DNA from: Priapulus caudatus | Lineage: Eukaryota > Priapulida > Priapulimorpha > Priapulimorphida > Priapulidae | Assembly: GCF_000485595.1 (NCBI RefSeq) | Contig: NW_014577583.1 | Span: forward strand, 123,808-144,275 | Length of the DNA: 20,468 nt | Direction: 5' to 3' | Shown here: positions 12,840 through 20,468 of the stretch, piece by piece | How the letters are laid out: each line of letters begins with the position of its first letter | Position numbering within the stretch: position 1 is the first letter of the stretch | Position numbers and translations under genes: made by a program | Notes under the pieces: model-generated | The model's input: the letters and a program-made list of their open reading frames with translations, nothing else | Database searches by the model: none | Told to the model about the DNA's origin: nothing

Positions 12840-13700
12840 GGTTTTAAGGAAATGGTATTGCTCATTGAATGCTTACACGAGTGGCGTGATTGTTCATTAC
12901 ACATCGGTTAGTTGCGACTGGACGCCACGCCAAAGCTTGAATCGCGATGGCGGTTGTGTTTCGAAACGTGCGCGTTCACCGGAAGAAACGACCAGAAGAT
13001 TGGACGTGGCAGAGCAAAGTCTAACCATTAGAAGTTACCAAAAACACTAAATTCGTATTTCAGAAATTCTCGTCTTTTTTTCTAAATATCGCGTTGAAAA
13101 AGATTGTAGAAAAATCGTACATATGCTCGTGACATTTATGTGAGCTCATAGTCACGTTAAGTAACATTCAAACTATATATGACTTAAAACTATATTAAAA
13201 CTATAAAAGTTATAATAAAATATATATATATTATATGCTAGTCTGTATAGGAGCTAATCGCTCTTTCTTAGGTCTACTCTACTAAAGCTACAAAAGCGTT
13301 GGGACGATCATATTCACAGTTATATATCATTCATATTATATATGATAATGATATATATTTTATACTAAAATAATAATCTATACTATAAGCGTAATATCTG
13401 TGCCTGGGTGCTGGATCTCCACCTACACTACAAGGTTAATTACAGCCATACGTGGCATGGACACTGAGCGCGTACCCGACCTGGTCATAGGCTAAAGAAA
13501 TTTTTATTTACAGCGACAGAATTACTGGAAACATGGATAACAGAATCAGTCAATCAGCTAACAAATTTCAGTGAACCGGGACACGGTTTATTTCCAAATT
13601 GGCAACGCCGTCGGGTCAAGTAATACAGAAAGAGAAATAGAAAGACACTTCGTCCATCTACTTCATAAAGAATTCTTCGTGTTAACCCTTGTATTCTACA
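12750..13700. other. Unique AT-rich region
   Basis: It contains short TA runs near 13220 and 13320. A 25-codon frame starts at 12947 in a good initiation context (GCGATGG) and ends at 13024, but has no recognised match, so it is not called. Nothing else stands out. Confidence 0.5.
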
Positions 13701-13710
13701 TATTACATTC

Positions 13711-13790
13711 TTCAATTGTATTCTTCAATTGAATTGAATTGAATTGAATTTAATTTAATTCAATTTAATTTTATTGTAATCTTCAATTAC
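13711..13790. repeat. (GAATT)n pentanucleotide repeat
   Basis: GAATT units followed by diverged TTAATTTAATTCAATTTAAT sequence, flanked by CTTCAATT on both sides. Confidence 0.93.
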
Positions 13791-13995
13791 CAATGTACAA
13801 TTACATATTTTACAGTAATCTTTCACACTACGCTAATTATATTTTCATTTTAAAACTCATTACTGTACTACTGCATTATACAACTATCACTTGTTATTCT
13901 CTACTTTCTTCTAAAACATCTTATTTTGGTCGCGAAAGCAACTCAGGGACCCCCACTAGCGTATAAGAATATTGACTTACATGTTAACCCGCTTT

Positions 13996-14082
13996 GAACT
14001 TAGACTGGTACCCGTCCCTCCTCACAAGCTCGATATAGCCTATATCGAGCTTGTGAGAAGAGACGGGTACCAGTCTAGCTTC
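13996..14082. repeat. Near-perfect 42-bp hairpin with 3-nt loop
   Basis: The left arm (13996-14037) ends CACAAGCTCGATATA. The GCC loop is 14038-14040, and the right arm (14041-14082) begins TATATCGAGCTTGTG. The two arms match at 38 of 42 positions. In an RNA from the minus strand two of the four mismatches become G-U pairs; from the plus strand only one does. No open frame spans it. It could be a fold-back element or a small-RNA precursor. Confidence 0.95.
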
Positions 14083-14196
14083 GAACTACGAGAAGAAACA
14101 CGTACACAACAAAATTAATTCAATCATTACCCTTTTACCTCCTATAATACAGCACACGGGAGAAACAGCATCTCGGATGGCATAACAAGCCTATCA

Positions 14197-14615
14197 CTAG
14201 CTGTCAGCTGGCTGGTGACACCGCCAGCGGTCAGCTGGTGACACACAGCAGCGGTCAGCTGGTGACACACACAGCAGCGGTCAATTGGTGACACACCACA
14301 GCGGTTAATTGGTGACACACAGCAGCGGTCAACTGGTGACACAAACCGCAGCGGTCAATTGGTGACACACAGCAGCGGTCAGCTGGTGACACACACACAG
14401 CGGTCAATTGGTGATACACAGCAGCGGTCAGCTGGTGACACACACACAGCGGTCAATTGGTGATACACAGCAGCGGTCAGCTGGTGACACACACACACAG
14501 CGGTCAATTGGTGATACACAGCAGCGGTCAACCGGTGACACACACAGCAGCGGTCAGCTGGTGACACACGGCAGCGGTCATCTGGTGACACACACACAGC
14601 CAGCGGTCAGCCGCA
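14197..14615 (+). repeat. About 25-bp minisatellite with E-box cores, about 16 copies
   Basis: The unit is close to AGCGGTCAGCTGGTGACACA followed by CACAG. About sixteen CGGTCA/CGGTTA starts are seen. Units carry either CAGCTG or CAATTG at the same position, and from 14375 to 14525 these two types alternate in a ~50-bp higher-order repeat. The open frames on both strands are repeat translation. Confidence 0.95.
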
Positions 14616-14784
14616 CACGTCGCCGGCTGTAAATCGCTATCTCGCTGCCGACGTCACTTGTCACTTGGTGTTTCATGGCGGCCGCGCTCGCTCGCTGCGA
14701 GTTTAATCAAAGCGTGAAATCCGGCGAGACCGACCGCGAGAGCGCCATTCATATGTAAAATAGCCCGGCAACGATCGGCGCTGC

Positions 14785-14808
14785 GAGAGAGAGCGAGAGA
14801 GAGAGAGC

Positions 14809-14862
<54 letters not shown>
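14785..14862. repeat. (GA)n homopurine tract
   Basis: GA units with early GCGA interruptions, then a pure run. It follows a GC-rich unique segment (14620-14780) with GACGTCAC and an ATCAAAG motif. Confidence 0.97.
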
Positions 14863-15800
14863 AACAGCGTGAGTGGAGCGCATTGGCTGGGGGCTGTAGT
14901 AAGGCGAGTGCGTGTGTAATCAGTAGCAATGAATCAATTCGTCAAATTCGTCAGCGGGGTGTACCCCTCGCGCTCACGTCACCAACACAATACGCGCACA
15001 AGCTCCGTGCGCGCGGAACCGCAGTAACACGCCAAACCACGATGAAGAGGAGGAGACGGGCCGACGGGCCGATTACTGAGGAAAACTTGAAGCGGCTGTA
15101 AACTCTAAACATCGCGTGCGTGTGTGCGTGCATGCCTGGGTGCGTAACTGGGTGGACGCGCGCGTTCGTGTGAATACCTAACCGGCAGCCGTGCCTGCCC
15201 TTCCTTTCTGTCTGTTTCATGCCTTCTTTCCATTCTCCCTACATGTTTAATCACGTTTCCTTCCTTCTGTCTCCCGCCCTTCCTGCTCCACGCGCATCCG
15301 TTCGCGACGCCCTAACCCTGCTTCACTCAGATGCAGCCTACCTGTGCAAGCTTTCTGCGACGCGTTACGTTACGTTTCGCAGCGATAGGTCAGAAGGCGG
15401 ACAACGCGTGGTCGTTAGCGATTTTGTTTCGCCAAACGCAGATTACTTGCACGCAAGAACGCACACGACGATAAATCAACGACATTAGCGGTGCACAGCC
15501 TAATCTGGTTTCGTGAATCCTCGCGTCTGCTGCCTACACCGTGCGCGCGGGCGAAAATGCATAGCCTGATGCACATACGTGACAGTACGACTAGGCAGCT
15601 GCACATTTGCCGTCGCTGCTGCCATCTGCATAAGCGCCGAACGTCGTTAAAATTTACTCTCCTTTATCTACAACGGCTATGTAAATAAATCACTGTGTTG
15701 AGGGCTTCGCAGGCTTTTTGTTTGGGGCGCAGGCGTTATCCGGTAGAAGCTTTGTGCATCTCACAAGTGCCTGCTGTCGTGGAAGCAAGCAGCGATATCG
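14863..15800. other. Mostly unique, moderately GC-rich region
   Basis: No gene is recognised. A short frame at 15042-15101 gives MKRRRRADGPITEENLKRL and stop; the basic start looks like a nuclear localisation signal but nothing around it supports an exon. Pyrimidine-rich sequence covers about 15185-15290. Confidence 0.45.
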
Positions 15801-16150
15801 TTACACCCACTGCCCATCCTCCAATCTCCCCACCGACCTCTCATACCGCCCTCCCTCACGACACTTCCCACGGCCCTCCTATACCAACCTCCACCACCGC
15901 CCTCCCCCAGGCCCCCATATCAATCTCCCTCACGACGCTCCCATACCATCCTCCCCCACGACTCTCCCATACCAACCTCCTCCACCACCCTCCCATACCA
16001 ACCTCCTCCACCACCCTCTCCCACGGCCCTCCCATACCAACCCTCCGTACCACCTTTCCCGACCAACCTCCCCCACCACCCACCCTCTCGCACGACCCTC
16101 CCATAGCAGCCACCCACACCAATCTCCGCCACAGTCTTACCCACTAGATT
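15800..16150. repeat. G-poor CCT/CCA minisatellite
   Basis: Repeated CTCCCATACCAACCTCC and CACCACCCTCC units of roughly 20-27 bases. The plus strand is almost free of G over about 350 bases. The Pro/His/Ser/Thr open frames on plus and Gly/Val/Trp frames on minus are repeat translation. Confidence 0.93.
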
Positions 16151-17004
16151 CTTCCACAAGCAAGCACCTCCCACAGCCTCTGCCGTCACAGCAGAGCGAA
16201 TCAATAACGATGATTCTCGAGGCTTAATTTTTCACGAAGGCGACTCTGGCTGCATTACGCTTTTTATTTTGTGCGCCCGGCAATTGGATTGTGCGAGGGA
16301 AAGCTTATTAAATAGACGTTTGATAGCTTTATTTAGCAACAGCCATCGATACAATTGACTTTCACATGGAAATTGCGTGCAATCGCTTTTCACTTTTGAT
16401 TAAAAACGGCTATTCATGAATAAATAAATATTTTGCCAGGGCTCGGGCCGCGTGAATGAGACAAATGTAAACGCTACGGCAAGAGCGCAACGTCGCGCAG
16501 TAAACGCGCCATCTCGAATACATTTCATCAGTTCAGCACCACACCCACTCCTATAGATCTGCGCCACGCTGCGGCCATCGGGCTAATGAAATCCGCCCAT
16601 TTCGGGAGAAACTAATCTCGCTGCCATCTGAGCAGCTACGGTGGAAATGATGGAACTTTTATTGCCTCTTGTTCGTGATTAAATGAAGAATTCGGTTAGA
16701 AATCATAGAGGCAGTGATACACCCATGGGAGCCGACGCTGTCAGATTGAATGCTTGTGTCGCGCGGGCGTAACCGCGGTCGTTCGACTTGCCGCTAGATG
16801 GAGCCGCTCGTCGCTTGCGGGACAAGCGTTCTTATCATCGCGCACACGTGTCCTCTGGGATTGACAGCTCTACCCAACTACGAACAAATACACAGCCATG
16901 TACGCACTGAGTGCAGGGACCCCCGCGCGCAAGAAACCACACACTCACACATTCACATACGCACGAAATACATAACACACACACGCGCGCGCACACACTC
17001 AGAC
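16151..17004. promoter_or_regulatory. Unique AT-rich segment, possible conserved noncoding DNA
   Basis: It holds several homeodomain-type cores (CTAATGAAAT, CTAATCTCG, GTGATTAAATG) and lacks repeats until a short CACA/GCGC block at about 16935-17000. There is no splice-supported open frame. Regulatory function is a guess from composition and needs comparison with a related genome. Confidence 0.2.
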
Positions 17005-17465
17005 TCCGTCGTCCGTCGTCCATGTTCCGGCACCGACGTACGTCGTTCGTCGCCTAGCCCCGTCGTCCGTCGTCCAGACCCGTCGTCCATCCCCGTCGTC
17101 TGTCGTCCAGCCCCGTCGTCCGTCGTCCGCCGTTCGTCGTCCAGCCCCGTCGCCTGTCGTGCGTCGCCCGATGTCCGTTGTCCAGCCCCGTCGCCCGTCG
17201 TCCGTCGCCCGTCGTCCGTCGTTTGTCGTCCGTCGCCCGTCGTCCAGCCCCGTTGTCCGTCATTCGTCGCCCGTCGTCCGTCGCCCGTCGTCCGTCGCCT
17301 AGCCCCGTCGTCCGTCGCCTAGCCCCGTCGTCCGTCGCCTAGCCCCGTCACCCGTCGTCCGTCACCTAGTCCCGTCACCCGTCGTCCGTCGCCTAGCCCC
17401 GTCGTCCGTCGCCTAACCCTGTCACCCGTCGCCCGTCAGCCGTCGTCCGTCGTCCAACCCCGCCA
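17005..17465. repeat. CGTC-rich minisatellite
   Basis: Built on CGTCGTC and CGTCGCC heptamers, with a longer unit near CCCGTCGTCCGTCGCCTAGC that is nearly perfect around 17280-17345 and diverges outward. Arg/Pro/Ser frames across it are artefacts. Confidence 0.95.
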
Positions 17466-17469
17466 GCCG

Positions 17470-18280
17470 TCTTCACACTCGCGGCAAATGAGCGGAATTG
17501 TGTGATATCGACTAGCGCGAGTTTGAAGTCGATTCATGTGACGCACGTTTACAATTACATTAGCACCACGCCGTGTTATTAACTTATTACTGCTTGTTAT
17601 TTGAGTCCCGCTGTGAAATCTGATTACGGATTTAACGAATGGAGCAAAATTAAATTTGTGGCAAATTAAAAAGCCTTTTATCTTTCAATTATGTTAATAA
17701 AACCCATAGTTGCTTGATTTTACTTACTGTTACGCATTCATTGCGCAGCAGGTAACCCCTTTCGGAGCAAACTACAATCGGATTAGTTGGATCTTGTTGG
17801 AGTAGAGAGCGTTAAGCTCTGTAATGCTGTGGCGGGTGAGCGTCTGCTTCTGCTGACGCCGTCATGCGTGAAAGCAGAGCGCGCCTGGTAGACGCGATCG
17901 GCCCTCACGCGTGAAAGATTTAATAGTCTAATAATGCGTTATGTGTGATGTAGAACGGCAGTTATCTGTGCGCGAGTATGCGTATTATAAGTGAAGGACA
18001 TTTTGATCACAGCTTCGTGCGTTTCTACGTTATCTGTTTTTCCCCTGTTGTGGCCTAACGATATACATAATGTATAGGAATTTAGCAAGAGGTCTATTTG
18101 ACATATCTTACGGCGTGTAAGTACGTTGCGAATATTATATGTGACAGGTTCTTATTTTAAGAACAATTGATGTCATGAGGTATAATGTGTCCACATTCAA
18201 TAATGATATGCAGCGAATAACATACCAATTAAAATATAAAATAATATGGAAGATATGAAGAATGTATAACCACTTCACGC
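17470..18280. other. Unique AT-rich region
   Basis: No gene, RNA or repeat is recognised. Motifs such as CTGATTACGG, TTAATAAAACCC and several ATTA cores occur. It could hold distal regulatory sequence but nothing decisive is visible. Confidence 0.4.
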
Positions 18281-18343
18281 TTTCTTGCTCTCTTGCTCTC
18301 TTTCTCCCCCTCCCTCTCTTTCCCTCTTTCCCTCACCCTCTAT

Positions 18344-18401
<58 letters not shown>

Positions 18402-18482
18402 CGTTCTCTCTTTCTCTTTCTCTCTCGCGCTCTCTTTCTCTTTCGTGCGCTTTCTCTTTCTCGCGTTCCCTTTCTCATTCTA
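18281..18482. repeat. (CT)n polypyrimidine tract
   Basis: A pure CT core spans 18345-18398, flanked by CTTTC, CTCC and CGCT variants. The polypyrimidine strand is plus here, opposite to the GA tracts of intron 4. Confidence 0.97.
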
Positions 18483-18551
18483 TAGGTGTTTTGCAACAAC
18501 AAAGTACAGTGGGTTACTGTGGCTTACAGTGTTACTATAAGTTACATTGAG

Positions 18552-18930
18552 CCTGAATCGGCATAACACAATAATTAATACTAATTAGAGAGTTTCGGCG
18601 CATACACAACACACATTATTTGTGCTACACAAGCACAGATTTAATCTCCAGACTCCAGGCGAATCGTTTGCCAGCTACATGAGAGTAATTTCCAGCTAGT
18701 AGTCGGATCCCGTTTCACACACAAACCCGGGAGACCGGCCACCATGGCTACTTCACTTGACAGAATGCGACATACATTTTCTCGCAAGATCAGTCTTACT
18801 TTAATTTTTCAAGCTTTTTAGACGTCACTACATGGTATATATATAGTGTATATGTAATATTATAGGGATCTATGTGTACTCACACTCACTGCTCTCATAC
18901 CCTCTCTCGCCATATATGGCAATGGACTGC
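18552..18930 (+). mobile_element. Dispersed repeat, copy 2 (unclassified)
   Basis: Same orientation as copy 1 at 915-1240. It starts CCTGAATCGGCATAACAC versus CCTGATCAAGCATCGAAC and continues through AGAGAGTTTCGG, TAGTCGGATCCCGTTTCA, CACTTGAC and TTTTTAGACGTC. Past that point a weaker match (CATATATGGCAATGGACTGC against CATATGGCAAATTACTGC) suggests the element extends about 100 bases further. No coding capacity is seen. Confidence 0.75.
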
Positions 18931-19198
18931 CATCTACCGGTCATGAAACATAATTCCATTATACCCCGCGACGAAACAGACTGAGTGCGGTAGCTAATTA
19001 CAGATCAGTGGGTAGCTTCTGCATATGTGAGTCACATTTAATACCCCCACAAAATCCTGTACTTCTTTCTACCTTCAAGAAAACTACTGTACAGTGACCC
19101 TAAAATGACAAGGAAATGATCTTTATATTTCACAGACGACAGCCTGCGAGCCTTGATTTATTGCCAAATTATTGGGCAATATACATTGTCTCTCTCTG

Positions 19199-19200
19199 TA

Positions 19201-19251
<51 letters not shown>

Positions 19252-19275
19252 ATATATATACATATATACATATAT
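19199..19275. repeat. (TAAA)n with TA tail
   Basis: About thirteen TAAA units, then TATATACATATATACATATA. The minus-strand FIYL open frames are translations of this run. A TAAA run beside unique sequence can be the tail of a retroposon, but none is recognised upstream. Confidence 0.96.
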
Positions 19276-19402
19276 ATCCAGAGAGACATGATACAAGATT
19301 GCGTGGCACAGCTTTGCTGTTGATCCTGAGCGCTGCACGCGGATGAGAAGCGCAGTTCCGCGGGATATGCGCACGCGACCGCGGGGATGTTCCAGTATGA
19401 AG

Positions 19403-19467
19403 CGCTGACCGCAGTGGAGACGTGCGCCAAATGCGAGGCCCGGCGCACGTCTCCACAGCGGTCAGCG
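19403..19467. repeat. 26-bp-stem hairpin, GC-rich
   Basis: The left arm CGCTGACCGCAGTGGAGACG plus TGCGCC (19403-19428) pairs with GGCGCACGTCTCCACAGCGG plus TCAGCG (19442-19467). There is one A/A mismatch and a 13-nt loop. The region around it is AT-rich, so the GC-rich stem stands out. Confidence 0.95.
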
Positions 19468-19469
19468 GA

Positions 19470-20468
19470 TGGTCTGTAGTTTTAGAAGATAACAATGAAG
19501 ACTCTGTATTAAATAAGAACTATCGGCGGCTAAATAAGAGCAATATATACACCATTGAATTTCTTGACTAGTATATGTCAAAAGGCTTGTTGGGGGTCCA
19601 TTATGCAGAGCTTCCAATTAAAATGGCCCATGAAATTGTCAAGTGGAATTGTGTTTTTCTAAACCCCAAAGAAAATGTCTCCTTCTTACATGCACCATCT
19701 CCCTGATCAATCACGCATTCAGGCGTAAACAATAACAGAGATGAAATTGTGTTGAGTTTGTGGCTATTGACGCACGTGCATTGACGTACAAGACCATTGA
19801 AAGCACAGGCACTTGGAACGTCTCAATAAAAATAAATATTCACAAAATTTGTCACAATGATTGACCGCCTGTGTGCAAAATAGGTGAACGTATGTGAAAC
19901 ATATACGGTTAGTACTTACTGTGACATATCGGGGATTAACTGACACCACTAAATTGTAAAATGTTTCATGCACCTTAAGAAATTCTGAGAAATTACGAGG
20001 TTATCATCGCAGAACTCCCCAACACCGCCCATCCTCATGTCACAAAGCTATATGTAAACAAACACGCGTGTTGCGAGGTGCCTGCTTCCGCTATCAATTT
20101 CGAGGCCCGCTAAGCCAAGCATAAGGGTTTACGCCTGGAAATGCTTTCCCATAGGTGGGCATACTTACGAAAAAATTCCCATAAATCAGCACAAGGTTTT
20201 TCTACAAATAATAATGCCATCCTCTAAATACACGTCGCAAGTGACAATATATATGTTATTAACAAAAAATTCTTCCATAATTTCTCTTGTAAACAAAACT
20301 TTCCCAGCGCACACGAGAAATAGGCAATTTACAACTTGAATTTGCACAAAAAGTAGGCTTTCTTTGAAAATTCCTGGGCCGCCCCAGCAACGCACCTCGG
20401 ACGAGCCGTTTACACTGTCGGATTCAGAAAAGATTCTAGTTTTTGAAATTAACAATTGCAAAGAGTTC
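19470..20468. other. Unique sequence to window end, no gene recognised
   Basis: AT-rich sequence. The minus-strand open frame 20186-20461 (91 codons) has no recognisable domain. No repeats or RNA genes are visible. Confidence 0.4.

Noticed and set aside
12947-13024. 25-codon frame MAVVFRNVRVHRKKRPED... with good start context
   Set aside because: Too short to judge, no family match and no splice context; kept only as part of the promoter-like observation.
14197-14615. CRISPR array reading of the 25-bp repeats
   Set aside because: Units are directly adjacent with only CA-length variation and no unique spacers; it is a minisatellite.
15042-15101. 19-codon basic frame MKRRRRADGPITEENLKRL
   Set aside because: NLS-like composition alone is not evidence of a gene; no convincing acceptor or partner exon.
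15695-16227. Pro/His-rich frames as a proline-rich protein
   Set aside because: Two overlapping frames and the minus strand are all open because of a CCT/CCA minisatellite; no splice sites or conserved domain.
16798-17322. 174-codon Arg/Pro/Ser-rich frame
   Set aside because: Most of it is translation of the CGTC minisatellite.

Overview
The window is eukaryotic nuclear DNA, not bacterial. It contains phased exons with GT-AG borders, long introns and very many long microsatellites (TA, TG, GA, TAAA, TGCG, TCG). The only recognisable gene encodes a nuclear receptor close to vertebrate NR2E3/PNR and fly Hr51. The intron density, moderate divergence from vertebrate PNR and heavy microsatellite load fit a bilaterian invertebrate, possibly a lophotrochozoan. 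The species cannot be fixed from sequence alone.

From 1 to about 10.8 kb the + strand carries the 3' two thirds of this receptor gene. Six coding exons (155-364, 3023-3207, 5396-5524, 6109-6223, 9317-9422, 9834-9961) join in consistent phase. They give about 290 codons: the extension after the DNA-binding domain, the hinge, and the whole ligand-binding domain through the AF-2 helix. The zinc-finger exons lie upstream of base 1. After 9961 a consensus donor splits a codon, so a small last exon is needed. The best candidate is at 10767-10774, adding Ala-Asn-stop. The introns are filled with microsatellites, a TTAACCCGAGTTAA repeat array with a large hairpin, a ~50-bp tandem repeat, an isolated inverted repeat, and clusters of candidate regulatory motifs (TAATC/GATTA homeodomain cores, a CTCF-like site, NRF1-type palindromes, and a YY1-CRE-ETS group inside intron 5).

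A 10-base N gap lies at 10459-10468 in TG/CG repeat sequence. Beside it is a GC-rich segment (about 10288-10458) that is open on both strands and remains unidentified.

From 10.8 kb to the end I find no convincing protein-coding gene. This part holds a CpG-dense minisatellite (11441-11798), a CACGTG/TGACGTCA regulatory site (12694-12705), a near-perfect 42-bp hairpin (13996-14082), a ~25-bp minisatellite full of CAGCTG E-boxes (14197-14615), a G-poor CCT/CCA minisatellite (15800-16150), a CGTC-rich minisatellite (17005-17465) and a 26-bp-stem hairpin (19403-19467). It also holds the second copy of a diverged dispersed repeat whose first copy is in intron 1. AT-rich unique sequence between these blocks may contain distal regulatory DNA, but nothing here proves it.
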